From Streptantibioticus ferralitis (GTDB lineage Bacteria; Actinomycetota; Actinomycetes; Streptomycetales; Streptomycetaceae): DNA of 64,000 nucleotides. Positions 9,601 through 17,615 of this stretch are shown here, in pieces. The position numbers were made by a program, and so were the translations under genes. Numbering within the stretch: position 1 is the first letter of the stretch; each line of letters opens with the position of its first letter. The stretch covers positions 1-64,000 of the forward strand of contig NZ_JARHTQ010000018.1 of NCBI RefSeq assembly GCF_029223525.1, read 5' to 3'. Under the pieces are notes generated by a model. It did not search any database and had not been told where the DNA came from. It saw only the letters and a list, made by a program, of their open reading frames with translations.

Positions 9601-10407
9601 GGTGTTGGGGCCAGGGGTGCCGGGGCCGTGCGGGTGTGGGGCGGGGCCGAGGTGGGGGTAGGGGGGTGGCGCACCGGCCCCGGGCCCGGGGCCGGGGCCG
9701 GCGGCCGGGTTGTGGGGTGGGGTCGGTTGGGCGACGGAGTCCGTCGTGATCCGGTAGTGGCTCGCCAGGGTGGCGAGCACCTGCCGCATGTCGTTCTCCA
9801 TCATGTTCTTGAGCTGCGGCTGCTGGCTGATCGCGACATTACCGTTCGGCATCACCAGGCTGGGGTCCATCTTCACGGCCTGATCCGCGTAGTAACTGTC
9901 GATGTCTTTCAGCTTGGCGATGGCCTCGCGCAGGTGCTGGGCGTTGTTCGCCAACTGCTGCGGGACGTTGTTGTCACCGGTGATGCCCCCGGACAGAGTG
10001 CTGGCCATCCCCGACACCTGCTTGTTCAGCGTCTGCATAGCGCCGTTCAGGCTGCGGGCCGCCGGTCCCTGCCACGGGCCGTGCTCACCGGTCAGAGCCT
10101 CGACCTGTTGGCCGATGCTCTTGTGGGACGCCTCGATCACTCGCTGCGTGTACCAGAAGGCGTCCGCGGCGTCCTGGATGGTGCTCGGATCGGAAATCAG
10201 CTGCGCGGACGGGTCGTTCTCCGGGTGGTCGGGGTCCTCACCGGTGATATACCGCATGACGTCTTTCCAGGGCAGCTGGCTGTAATCACCGCTCGCGCCA
10301 GAACCCGTGTCGCCACTGCCGCCGCTGTCCTTGCCCCCGCTGCCACTGCTGCTGCTGCCGCTGCTGCCGCTGTCCTTGCCCCCGCTGCCGCTGCCGCTGT
10401 CAGCCAT
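6658..10407 (-). CDS. Large Gly/Ser/Pro-rich WXG-domain protein, putative type VII substrate
   Basis: This 1249-aa protein opens with a Ser/Gly-rich stretch. A helical domain of about 170 residues follows (about 45-215) with a W-Q-G turn (GPWQGPAARSL) and long helices on both sides, as in WXG100 or PPE-type substrates. The remainder is low complexity and repeat rich: LPDFGPGSGG units, YPGGLGLGGSGANSGG units, and two near-identical 92-residue blocks containing MPMMPMGGMG. The C-terminal part is Ala/Pro/Glu-rich, ending in a more ordered segment near PVRPAWRPKAPGPGG. The protein is a paralog of the next gene upstream, which has the same domain. Export through the adjacent ESX channel and a surface or extracellular role are inferred. 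No enzymatic domain is visible. Confidence 0.75.
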   Translation of the reverse strand: MADSGSGSGGKDSGSSGSSSSGSGGKDSGGSGDTGSGASGDYSQLPWKDVMRYITGEDPDHPENDPSAQLISDPSTIQDAADAFWYTQRVIEASHKSIGQQVEALTGEHGPWQGPAARSLNGAMQTLNKQVSGMASTLSGGITGDNNVPQQLANNAQHLREAIAKLKDIDSYYADQAVKMDPSLVMPNGNVAISQQPQLKNMMENDMRQVLATLASHYRITTDSVAQPTPPHNPAAGPGPGPGAGAPPPYPHLGPAPHPHGPGTPGPNTNLPDFGPGPGAGAPPPSSGGTGPGSGGHLPDFGPGSGGGAPSPYPGGTGPGSGGHLPDFGPGAGSGAPSPYPGTGPGSGGHLPDFGPGSGGGAPSPYPGGTGPGSGGHLPDSGSGPADVTTSPYGSNLPGGGSLGPDSGAIPPPLRIPNPNAYPGGTSLGGGSNLPTNGTLDPTMDAALNPGGSGASAGDIGNVAPYPGGLGLGGSGANSGGDSKSPGTSPLRYPGGLGLGGSGANSGGDSKSPGTNPLRYPGGLDVGGPGTSAGSLSDHGALGSNLPGVDTSGISAPDLGGLQNPSGYPNTSLDSGLAGSGGGAAGSAGGMGSGMPMMPMGGMGSGSGAGAGGSHTGPSDASGLLHGDVTPWKGSPSLGASGDVPGGATSGGPGLDLSGYPNTSLDSGLAGSGGGAAGSAGGMGSGMPMMPMGGMGSGSGAGAGGSHTGPSDASGLLQGDVAPWQGSPSLGASGDASGGAAQGGPGLDLAGNDVSSGGQATPDSGQSGSGMPMMPMMPMGGMGAGGANNDGERSSSDASGLLDGGREPWSVTPVENGADVGSAQGTPPGTGQLRLPGGNGQVTSRSTGDEGNFGSPSATSSPGASTGPSAVPPAEQAEAGLLEGLPFLAAGAWGAAGAWGGEGGAGEPRGRHSERAEAWQEAPWESTGSGLPAEPAADPGRSEPHEPSEQPAQATEVPGTTVHEATPPAHAATAPERLEAPAPGTYEVAPEAVREPSAGQPYEAEAVALPDGGTGGTVQVPGSQQANAQPVTGPARQPVTGPARQPVHASAQAPAPQPVHEPAREPAAQAPSGTAPAADPAVPVTASEGPAADDASSWDAPDTSLLHLLGHPAGAAAGPGAEADLRMDEAAATVTGLAGAAFMIGQTTPTDQAQGLDEPVRPAWRPKAPGPGGIRRMEFTCAFDEPDQPPAAQSSEEPEAPAAGKGRIGGKVKGKSKDGDGEDTSSVADLLRQSEEIWGAGAPGTGTFG
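8166..8717 (-). repeat. Two tandem 276-bp coding repeats
   Basis: Two adjacent blocks with a 276-bp (92-codon) period inside the 1249-aa gene are nearly identical, most strongly over 8244-8441 and 8520-8717. They encode the Met/Gly-rich MPMMPMGGMG segment followed by HTGPSDASGLL. The high nucleotide identity indicates a recent duplication or gene conversion. Confidence 0.8.
8860..9600 (-). repeat. Short-period coding repeats (81-bp and about 78-81-bp units)
   Basis: Two sets of tandem units lie inside the 1249-aa gene. An 81-bp unit (about 8860-9010) encodes GLGLGGSGANSGGDSKSPG. A unit of about 26-27 codons (about 9280-9590) encodes HLPDFGPGSGGGAPSPYPGG and is present about four times. Both are Gly/Pro-rich and probably extended or disordered. 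Confidence 0.75.
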
Positions 10408-10457
10408 GCTCTCCGCGCTCCCATCCGCCCGATGCCCGTGCTATCGGAAATGACCGC

Positions 10458-12578
10458 CTAGAACCCCGGCAGTGTCGCCGGCTCCTGCTCCGATTGACTC
10501 GGCTCCACTGGCAGCACCGACGTCGACGGCCCGTCGTCGGTCTGGGGGACGCCGGTTCCCAGGTGCTGGATGGGAGTTACCGGCTGCTGCGCACTGCCCG
10601 AACCAAGCGGCTGGACCGTGTTGTCCGGCTGCGGCGAGTGGCCGCCCCCCGAGACCATGTCACTGTGCACATTTGACAGCACCCCAGGGCCAGCCGAATA
10701 AAGCCTCCACACGGTCGCCGGGCGCAACTGCTCCATACCGTCCGGCTGGGAGGGACCGTCGCTCCGCAAGTGCAACTCGTGCAGACCACCCGACTGCGAC
10801 GAACCGTCACCCGTCCAGGACGCCTGATGAACCCCGACGTCCGGATGATGCCAAATCATCGGACCGGGGCCGTGGCGGCGGGGGTCTACAGGCGGCCCGG
10901 AGTACTGCTCCCCCGACCCGCCGTACTGATCTCCCGACCCAGACCACTCGGACTGACCCTCCGGCGACCCGTACTGCCCCGATGACCCGTACTGATCCCC
11001 GGACGACCCGTACTGCCCCGACGACCCGTACTGATCCCCGGACGACCCGTACTGACCAGAGGACCCGTACTGACCCCCCGACGAACCGTACTGACCCCCC
11101 GACGAACCGTACTGACCCCCGGACGAACCGTACTGACCCCCCGACGAACCGTACTGACCCGACGACCCGTACTGACCCGACGACCCGTACTGCCCAGACG
11201 AACCCGACGACCCGCCCGACGGATTCGCCGGGTTGGTGGGCGGCGTGGAGTAGGTCACGCTGTCGACGTTGACCTGGTAGTGCGCCGCAAGGGAGACGAG
11301 CACCTGCCGCATGTCGTTGTCCAACATCGCCTTGATCTGATCGTTGCCGCTGACCCTGACCCGGTTGTCGTCCATCGCGAGGCTCGGGTCAACCCGCAGG
11401 GCCTCCTTGGCGTAATAGGCGTCGATGTCCTGGAGCTTCGCGATCGCCTCGCGCAGGTGCTCCGCGTTGTCCGCCAACTGCTGTGGGACGTTGGCGTCAC
11501 CGGAGACGCCCCCGGACAGCGTGTCGGCCATGGCCTTGGTCTGCTTGGAGAGCGTCTGCATTGCTCCGTGGAGGCTCCGGGCCGCTTCTCCCTGCCACGA
11601 CCCATTCGAACCGGCCAGGGCGTCAGCCTGGTTGGTGATGGCTTCGGCGGCCTTCTGCAGCACCTGGTCGGAGTACCAGAAGGCGTCCGCGGCGTCCTGG
11701 AGGGTCTTGGGGTCGGAGATCGTATTGCCGTTCTGGCCGGGGTCATCCGGGTTTGCACCGGTGATGGCCATCATGACCTGCTTCCACTTCCACTGGGAGT
11801 AGTCGCCCTTTGCACCGCTCGCTCCCCCATCACCGCTGGAACTACCCGAACTGCCCGAACCTTTGCTATCCGAGCCACTACTACTGGAACTGCCGGAATT
11901 ACTGGAACTACCCGAACCGCCGGAACCACCGGAACTCCCGGAATCACCGGAACCGCTGGAATCACCCGAACCACCGGAACTGCTGGAACCGCTAGAACCA
12001 CCGGAACCGCCCGAACCACCGGAATCACCCGAACTGCCTGAACCGCCCGAACCGTTACCTGTCGCAGTGTTCGCCGTACCCGGGTTCGCAACGCCGCTGT
12101 AGTAGCCCGTACTCGCGTCGTAGCCGCCGGTGCCAGAAACGCCTTGGTCCGCGTTGCCATCGCCGCCCGGAGCGTATGGGTGCTCCCACTCGGGGCGACG
12201 GAAGCCACCATCCGCTTCGGAATGGGGGTAGTTACCTTCCGGAATCCAGCCGTCCCCGGTACGTGCGGGGCCAGTACCATCACTGGCCGGAACGTGCCAC
12301 TCGGGGCGAGTGAAGCCACCATCCGCCATGGAGTGCCAGCCGCGGGGGTAGGGGTGTTTGTGCCACTCGGGGCGAGTGAAGCCACCATCCGCCATGGAGT
12401 GGGGGTAGTTACCTTCCCGAAGCCAGCCGTCCCCGGTATGTGCGGGGGCAATACCATCTGCCGCGTTCGTATCGCCTGTGTTCAGGTTTCCCGTGTCCAG
12501 ATTCACCGGGCCCTGGGCGCCCGCCTCCACGCGCCCCATGGCGCCTCCGACGACGCCGTTCGTCTCGCTGTCCGCCAT
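10458..12578 (-). CDS. Gly/Ser-rich WXG-domain protein with YGSSG and Trp-containing repeats
   Basis: This 706-aa protein starts at an ATG with a GGAGGG site 9 bp upstream. Residues about 40-140 contain a repeated Trp/His/Pro segment (ADGGFTRPEW three times, GDGW twice). A Ser/Gly tract comes next, and then a helical domain of about 190 residues with the W-Q-G turn (GSWQGEAARSL). That domain is clearly homologous to the N-terminal domain of the downstream 1249-aa protein. After it come many tandem SSGQYG units and a more varied C-terminus. It is the first gene after the hairpin terminator that closes the WXG100 transcript, so it may have its own promoter in 12579-12737. It is probably a type VII-secreted surface or extracellular protein, judged from architecture and location only. 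Confidence 0.75.
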   Translation of the reverse strand: MADSETNGVVGGAMGRVEAGAQGPVNLDTGNLNTGDTNAADGIAPAHTGDGWLREGNYPHSMADGGFTRPEWHKHPYPRGWHSMADGGFTRPEWHVPASDGTGPARTGDGWIPEGNYPHSEADGGFRRPEWEHPYAPGGDGNADQGVSGTGGYDASTGYYSGVANPGTANTATGNGSGGSGSSGDSGGSGGSGGSSGSSSSGGSGDSSGSGDSGSSGGSGGSGSSSNSGSSSSSGSDSKGSGSSGSSSGDGGASGAKGDYSQWKWKQVMMAITGANPDDPGQNGNTISDPKTLQDAADAFWYSDQVLQKAAEAITNQADALAGSNGSWQGEAARSLHGAMQTLSKQTKAMADTLSGGVSGDANVPQQLADNAEHLREAIAKLQDIDAYYAKEALRVDPSLAMDDNRVRVSGNDQIKAMLDNDMRQVLVSLAAHYQVNVDSVTYSTPPTNPANPSGGSSGSSGQYGSSGQYGSSGQYGSSGGQYGSSGGQYGSSGGQYGSSGGQYGSSGQYGSSGDQYGSSGQYGSSGDQYGSSGQYGSPEGQSEWSGSGDQYGGSGEQYSGPPVDPRRHGPGPMIWHHPDVGVHQASWTGDGSSQSGGLHELHLRSDGPSQPDGMEQLRPATVWRLYSAGPGVLSNVHSDMVSGGGHSPQPDNTVQPLGSGSAQQPVTPIQHLGTGVPQTDDGPSTSVLPVEPSQSEQEPATLPGF
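10925..11215 (-). repeat. Tandem SSGQYG-coding repeat tract
   Basis: About 15 or more imperfect copies of a 15-24-bp unit encode SSGQYG or SSGGQYG inside the 706-aa gene. The tract is a candidate for length variation by slippage or recombination. Confidence 0.8.
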
Positions 12579-12737
12579 GTCTGTGTGCTTCCCTCCGCCG
12601 CATGCCCGGGAGGCGCACCGCCCACCTCCCTGGACGCTGCGCCGCCATCACTTGTGTCGAGCCCCGTACACCGCCGGTGGGGCCTGCCTTGTTCTCTCTG
12701 CACCGTTCTGTGCCGGACAGCGCTCTGCCTGGATGAT

Positions 12738-12773
12738 CCGTCTGGCCCGGTGACGGGTCACCGGGCCAGACGG
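12738..12773 (-). terminator. Perfect 17-bp-stem hairpin terminator of the WXG100 transcript
   Basis: Two perfectly complementary 17-bp arms (12738-12754 and 12757-12773) form a very GC-rich hairpin. It lies 11 bp past the stop codon of the minus-strand gene ending at 12785. There is no U-tract, which is common for actinobacterial terminators. It separates the WXG100 genes from the two large substrate genes downstream. Confidence 0.75.
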
Positions 12774-12784
12774 ACACGGACGTG

Positions 12785-13450
12785 CTACGCCGTAGAGCCC
12801 GAAGACGAACCCGAGTTGGAGCCCGAAGACGAACCCGAGTTCGAACCCGAGTTGGAGCCCGAAGACGAGCCCGAGTGCGAACCCGAACCCCCGGCCGTCT
12901 GCTGGAGTTTCCCGATGTCGCCCTGGGCCTGCTGGAGGAGCTGGTGCAGGTCGGCGCCCGCCTTCTGGTTGATCTCTTCGATCGACGAGTACTTGTTGGC
13001 GAGCGTCCTGATCCCCTCGGCCGTGTCCATCAGCGCGGTCCGCAGAGCGGTCAACGACGCCACGTAGTTGTGCTGCAGGCCCCCGTCCCCGTGGCTCCCG
13101 GAAACCTTCCGCGCAAGGTTCTGCGCCTCCACGAACTCCTTACCGCCGGCCCGGACGGGCTGGAGTTGGTCCAGCTTCTTCCTGGCGCCGCCCAGCGCGT
13201 CGGCGATGGTGTCCAGGTTGTCGGAGAAGGTCTTGAGTGCCGATGTGTCGACAGACAGCGGCGCACCGCCGTCGGCCGAGGCGGGAATCCTCGGCATGGC
13301 GGGGGTCGGCTGGCCCGGGTTGATGTGGCCCGGGTTGCTGTCGGTGTAGAGGCCGCCCTGGTACGGCTGTGGTCCATCACTACCGGAACCAGACGTACCG
13401 CCGCTGGAATCAGACGGATTGAAGTCCTGGTTGCCGAATTCCCCAGCCAC
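12785..13450 (-). CDS. WXG100-like ESX protein with Ser/Gly/Asn tail
   Basis: This 221-aa protein starts with GTG after a near-consensus AGGAGGTGA site. The first 70 residues are Gly/Pro-rich. Residues about 70-185 are long helices (LKTFSDNLDTIADALGGARK, then LTALRTALMDTAEGIRTLA) of the kind seen in extended WXG100 or ESX secretion-associated proteins. The C-terminus is a low-complexity SGSNSGS tail. It lies 44 bp after the second small WXG100 gene and just before the terminator, so it is probably in the same transcript. It may be a third substrate or a partner of the small WXG100 pair. No enzymatic motif is visible. Confidence 0.75.
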   Translation of the reverse strand: MAGEFGNQDFNPSDSSGGTSGSGSDGPQPYQGGLYTDSNPGHINPGQPTPAMPRIPASADGGAPLSVDTSALKTFSDNLDTIADALGGARKKLDQLQPVRAGGKEFVEAQNLARKVSGSHGDGGLQHNYVASLTALRTALMDTAEGIRTLANKYSSIEEINQKAGADLHQLLQQAQGDIGKLQQTAGGSGSHSGSSSGSNSGSNSGSSSGSNSGSSSGSTA

Positions 13451-13494
13451 GATCGGTCACCTCCTCGCACCGCATGTGCTCGTCGCCACCGGCG

Positions 13495-13785
13495 TCACTG
13501 CTCCCAGAGGCTGACGCCGTACTTTTCACCGCTGGTGTAGTACTCGCCGATGTTGCCCACCGCCACCGTGGCCGTGGCCAGTTGGTTCTGCATGTCGGCG
13601 GCGGCCGCGTCCCACTTCGCCTTGGCGACGTTGTACGCGTCGCGCGCGTCGCTCGACCACTCCGCGAGGCGCTGCTTGGCGCCGTCGTCCAGGTCGCTCA
13701 GCGTTTGCTGGATCTGCTTGGTGATGGAGTCCATTTCGCCCTTGACGAAGTCCATCTGCTCCAGGCTCACCTGGTAGGAGGTCAT
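13495..13785 (-). CDS. WXG100-family protein (EsxA/EsxB type)
   Basis: This 96-aa protein has the canonical size and helix-turn-helix hairpin of WXG100 proteins: a first helix (LEQMDFVKGEMDSITKQIQ), a turn with EWSSDARDAY (W-x-S instead of W-x-G), and a second helix rich in Ala (AKWDAAAADMQNQL). The end, SGEKYGVSLWEQ, has aromatic residues but no obvious YxxxD/E export motif. An AAAGGG site precedes the ATG. It is next to another WXG100 gene 45 bp away, so the two probably form the secreted heterodimer recognised by EccC. It cannot be decided by eye which is EsxA and which is EsxB. Confidence 0.9.
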   Translation of the reverse strand: MTSYQVSLEQMDFVKGEMDSITKQIQQTLSDLDDGAKQRLAEWSSDARDAYNVAKAKWDAAAADMQNQLATATVAVGNIGEYYTSGEKYGVSLWEQ

Positions 13786-13830
13786 GCTGCTGCCCTTTCG
13801 CTCAATGGGGAGATGCCGGGGGAACGCGGA

Positions 13831-14166
13831 TCAGAAGCCGGGGAGGCCGGCCGCCATCGCCTGCTTGACGGCGGTGGCGGCGTCGATGGTTTGGGTGTGC
13901 ACCTGGTCGTAGTGGCCGGTGTTGGCTTCGAGCTTCTCGTACACGATCTGGAGCTGCGCCCTCACCGTGTTGCAGTTGTCCAGCCACTGCTGCAGCGCGG
14001 GAATGAACTGCTGTGCCGCGGGCCCCGTCCAGCTGGACTCCAGCGTCTGGGCCTGTTCGTTCATACCGTTGTATGCCGTAGTGGTGTCGCCCAGCGCCTT
14101 CTCGAAGTGGGGCTGCGCGGCCAGCATGCCCGCGATATCGACATTCGTCTGTCCGTTGATTGCCAT
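13831..14166 (-). CDS. WXG100-family protein (EsxA/EsxB type)
   Basis: This 111-aa protein starts at the ATG at 14166, chosen because AAAGGACGG lies directly upstream; an earlier in-frame start would add ten residues without a better site. It contains the classical turn SSWTGPAAQQF (W-T-G) between two helices, giving the WXG100 hairpin. It is the first gene of the short transcript with the 96-aa WXG100 and the 221-aa WXG-like gene, closed by the hairpin at 12738-12773. It is predicted to be exported as a heterodimer through the EccC/EccD/EccB channel encoded upstream. Confidence 0.9.
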   Translation of the reverse strand: MAINGQTNVDIAGMLAAQPHFEKALGDTTTAYNGMNEQAQTLESSWTGPAAQQFIPALQQWLDNCNTVRAQLQIVYEKLEANTGHYDQVHTQTIDAATAVKQAMAAGLPGF

Positions 14167-14192
14167 GGTCCGTCCTTTCGACGACGGGTGCC

Positions 14193-14220
14193 GCAATAGG
14201 GATTACGGCTACGATTTCAA
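14193..14220 (-). promoter_or_regulatory. Possible sigma-70-like promoter of the WXG100 genes
   Basis: On the minus strand, TTGAAA (14220-14215) and TATTGC (14198-14193) are separated by 16 bp, about 27 bp upstream of the WXG100 start codon. It lies in the 173-bp AT-richer gap after the AAA+ gene. This is a weak match by eye only. Confidence 0.35.
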
Positions 14221-14339
14221 CCGAGTTCGCGTTCCATCGTGGCGTGCGCTGCGCCCGCGCGGGACGGTGCGGGCTCTTTGTTGCCTTCCGGTACAGAGGC
14301 CGTTGTCTGCACGTGCGCCCCGTTCGCGGCGAGGCCGGG

Positions 14340-17300
14340 TCACCGGGCCGGCGCCGCCCGCGGGCGCGCGGATGCGGAGCCGCCGGCCGGGCCGGACAGG
14401 GCACGTTCGGCCATGCGGTCGGCGAGCCGGTGGGCGCCGCGGGCCCCGTCGGCGGGCGCCTGGCCGGCCAGGCGCGCGGTCAGGGTGGCACGGGTGGCAT
14501 CGTTGACCTCGTGCCCCCGCGCATTGAGCCGACGGGAGATCAGTTCCGTCAACTCCTCCGCGGTGTACGGGGGAAGGCGCAGGTACTCGGCGAAGCAGCG
14601 GGCGAGGTCGGCGCGTGCCCGGAGCACCTCGCTGAGGCGGGGGTCGGTTCCGCGCAGCACCAGGGCGGTGTGCGGGTTGCGGGCCACCGCGGCCACCAAC
14701 GCGTCCCACACCGCGGTGCGTTCGTGTTCGGGGCGCGCGGCGAAAGCGGTGTCGAGGTCGAGCTCCAGCACGCCCCCGTCGGCGTTGGCGAACAGCGCTG
14801 CCGTGTAGGCGCGGGCCTCCTCGGCACGGCGGGCGTACACCTGGGACAGCTCGGTGCGCTGCACCGCCCCGTTGCGCAGCACCCCGGTCTCGGCCAGGCA
14901 CTTCGCGTAGAGCGCGGACACGGCGGTGCGGCCGCTGCCCGGGTCGCCGGCCAGCACGATGTTGGCCGCGGGGGCGGGCGGCGCACCGTCGCGGCCGGCG
15001 ACGATCAGTTCGTTGGTGCGCTTGAGCAGTGCCGCCCGGACGTCGCGCAGACCGCACAGCCCGGCCAGGCGGCGCATGGCGGGCGGCGGATCGGTGGGCG
15101 GCGGGGCGGCGGGCGAAGGCTGGCGCGGGGCAGGTCCGGGGGCCGGTGCGGCGGCAGGTGCGGCCGGGGTGTCCTGCGGGCTGTCGGGCTCGGGGAGCGG
15201 TCCGACGTCGACGGCCTCCAGGCGGTTCAGTACGGCGCTGTCGTCCGAGTACTCGACCGCGAACCGGGACGCCTGGTTGCTGATCATGGCCTCGAAGACC
15301 GAGCGGGCGACGCGGCCGTTGCCGAACGTGGGCCCCTTGGGGATGTTCTCGAAGTAGCGGGTGAGGGCTTCCAGCGCGGAGTCGTCCAGCTCGTAGTAGT
15401 GCTTCGCGCACAGGCCCTGGACGATCGTGAGGAGTTCGGAGACCTCGTAGTTGGGGAACTCCACGGTGCGCGAGAAACGCGAGGCCATGCCGGGGTTGGA
15501 CTCCAGGAACTGGCCCATCTGCTCGGAGTACCCGGCGGCGATGACGACGATCTCGTCGCGGTGGTCCTCCATGAGCTTCATCAGCGTCTCGACGGCCTCC
15601 TGGCCGAAGTCGGGGCCGCTGCCCTTGGCCTGGTTGGTGAGCGTGTACGCCTCGTCGATGAACAGCACGCCGCCGATGGCCTTGGTGAACACCTCGGTCG
15701 TCTTGATCGCCGTGCCGCCGATGATCTGCGCGACCAGGCCGGAGCGGGAGACCTCGACAATGTGGCCCTTGGCCAGGATGCCGAGTTCGGCGAGCACCGC
15801 GCCGTAGAGCCGGGCCACCGTGGTCTTGCCGGTGCCGGGCGGCCCGGCGAAGACCAGGTGCCGGCTCATCGGCGGCATGGGCAGGCCGAGTTCCTGCCGC
15901 CGCTGGGTCATCTTGTTGAGGTTGATCAGCCCGGTGACCTCGCGCTTGACGCTCTCCAGCCCGACCAGCGCGTCGAGTTCGGCCAGCGGGCCGGTGGTGC
16001 CCCCGGCCGCGCCGGGCTCGTCGCCCGCGGGCGCGGTGGCCCGCCGGGCGGCCGGGCCGGGCCCGGCCGGGGCCGCGGGTTCGTCCTGGTCGGCGCGCAG
16101 CCGGTTGACCCCCGCTCCGCCGTTGCCGGTGACGTCGCAGTGCTGGACGAGGACCGGTTCCTCGGAGTTGCTGCGGACGCCGTCGCCCACGTTGTCGGTG
16201 ATCGTGCAGTCGCTGAGGTCGGCCCGCCCCGACGCCTGGACGTTGACGCCGTGTCCCTTGGCGTCGTGCACCCGGCAGCCGGCGGCGGTGAGGGCGCCGC
16301 CGGCCAGCACGCGTGCCGCGTCGCCGACGGAGCCGGACAACTCGCTGCCGCGCAGCACGGCCTCGCCGTCGGTGCCGACCAGGACGCCCGCGCCCTCGAC
16401 GGTGGACGCCTCGACCTCGGCCCGCGCCCCGCCGGACACCGCGATGCCCCACTCGCCGCCCGCGCGCAGCGTCACGTCCTCCAGCCTGGCGGTGGCGCCC
16501 TCGTTCAGCTCCACCCCGGTGCCCTGCTCGGCCGCGATGTCGCAGTCGCGCAGGCCGAGCCGGGCGGACCCGGCCACCCGTAGCCCGGCCGAGCCGTCCT
16601 GCACGGACAGCTCCCGGAAGTCCGCGGCGGCGGCGCCGCCGAGTTGCACCGCGGCCCGTTGGGCGCCCCGGATGCGCAGCCGGTGGAACTCGGCCTGGCT
16701 GCCGTCCTCGACCAGCACGGCCAGCGGCGCGCCGGTGATCGCACAGTCCTCCAGCCTGGGGGTGGAGCCGCCGGTCACCTGAAGTCCGCTGGTGGCGGCC
16801 GAGTCCAGCGTGCAGCCACGCAGCCGCGGGGCGGCTCCGCCGCCGACGTGCAGCGACTGCCCACCCGATCCGGTAAGGGTGCAGTCGGTGAGCGTGGTCA
16901 GGCCGGCGCTGGTCAGATACGCGTCCAGGCTCGCGGACGTCGTCACGGTGACGCGCATCAGTTCGGCCCTGGCCTGCTGCTCCACGACGATGGCGGGCTT
17001 CTGACTGGCGGCCACCGTGGTGTTCTCGACGGTGACGGTGCCCTGACCGTTGGCGCAGATGCCGTTGCCGCCGACCCGTTCGACGGTGCAGTCGCGTACC
17101 GTCAGGCGGCCGTTCTCGGCGACGACGACGGCGGACGAGCCCAGGTCGGCGGCGGTGGTGCGCTCCACGGTGTTGGCGGTGGCGGCGGTCACCACGATGC
17201 CGGCGCCGCCAGGGTTGGTCACCGCGCAGTCGCGGGCGGCCAGTTGGCCGGACTGCCAGGCGATCACCGCGGCCCACGCCTTGCTGCCCGCCACGGTGCA

Positions 17301-17615
17301 CCCGTCGATCGCGGCCTGCCCACGGCGTATGTCGAGGACGGCGGCGTTGGCGTCGGACCCGTACAGGGTCAGGCCGGACAGTTGCACCGCCTCGGCGTCC
17401 ACCACGACCGTGCTGCCCATCGGCGACTCCAGCCGCACACTGCCCGGGTCGCCGTCCGCGGACAGCGTGACCGCCCGGCTGAGGGTGAGCGATTCGGTGT
17501 ACGTGCCGGGCGCGATGGCGATCAGCGCCCCGTCCTGGGCGGCGGCCAGCGCCTGGGACACGGTGCGGTAGGCGCCGGACTGCGTCGCGGACACCCGCAG
17601 GACCTGCCGGTTCAC
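14340..17615 (-). CDS. Beta-helix/EccA-like AAA+ ATPase fusion
   Basis: This 1091-aa protein has two parts. Residues about 1-510 are repeating short beta units with glycines (for example CTVERVGGNGICANG), typical of right-handed parallel beta-helix or pectate-lyase-like repeats. Residues about 545-800 are an AAA+ domain of the CbxX/CfqX (EccA) type with GPPGTGKTTVARLYG near residue 590 and Walker B VLFIDEAYTL. A second AAA-like domain (about 860-1060) has GDPGSGRT, with Arg in place of the P-loop Lys, so it is probably inactive. The GTG start overlaps the stop of the upstream gene by 4 bp. EccA ATPases in mycobacteria are cytosolic and assist substrate release or delivery. Here the usual TPR N-terminus is replaced by a beta-helix that could bind substrates, which is inference. 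Confidence 0.85.
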   Translation of the reverse strand: MNRQVLRVSATQSGAYRTVSQALAAAQDGALIAIAPGTYTESLTLSRAVTLSADGDPGSVRLESPMGSTVVVDAEAVQLSGLTLYGSDANAAVLDIRRGQAAIDGCTVAGSKAWAAVIAWQSGQLAARDCAVTNPGGAGIVVTAATANTVERTTAADLGSSAVVVAENGRLTVRDCTVERVGGNGICANGQGTVTVENTTVAASQKPAIVVEQQARAELMRVTVTTSASLDAYLTSAGLTTLTDCTLTGSGGQSLHVGGGAAPRLRGCTLDSAATSGLQVTGGSTPRLEDCAITGAPLAVLVEDGSQAEFHRLRIRGAQRAAVQLGGAAAADFRELSVQDGSAGLRVAGSARLGLRDCDIAAEQGTGVELNEGATARLEDVTLRAGGEWGIAVSGGARAEVEASTVEGAGVLVGTDGEAVLRGSELSGSVGDAARVLAGGALTAAGCRVHDAKGHGVNVQASGRADLSDCTITDNVGDGVRSNSEEPVLVQHCDVTGNGGAGVNRLRADQDEPAAPAGPGPAARRATAPAGDEPGAAGGTTGPLAELDALVGLESVKREVTGLINLNKMTQRRQELGLPMPPMSRHLVFAGPPGTGKTTVARLYGAVLAELGILAKGHIVEVSRSGLVAQIIGGTAIKTTEVFTKAIGGVLFIDEAYTLTNQAKGSGPDFGQEAVETLMKLMEDHRDEIVVIAAGYSEQMGQFLESNPGMASRFSRTVEFPNYEVSELLTIVQGLCAKHYYELDDSALEALTRYFENIPKGPTFGNGRVARSVFEAMISNQASRFAVEYSDDSAVLNRLEAVDVGPLPEPDSPQDTPAAPAAAPAPGPAPRQPSPAAPPPTDPPPAMRRLAGLCGLRDVRAALLKRTNELIVAGRDGAPPAPAANIVLAGDPGSGRTAVSALYAKCLAETGVLRNGAVQRTELSQVYARRAEEARAYTAALFANADGGVLELDLDTAFAARPEHERTAVWDALVAAVARNPHTALVLRGTDPRLSEVLRARADLARCFAEYLRLPPYTAEELTELISRRLNARGHEVNDATRATLTARLAGQAPADGARGAHRLADRMAERALSGPAGGSASARPRAAPAR

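Noticed and set aside
10925-11215. CRISPR-like regular repeats
   Set aside because: The period is short and the repeats are in frame, encoding SSGQYG; there are no unique spacers of constant length.
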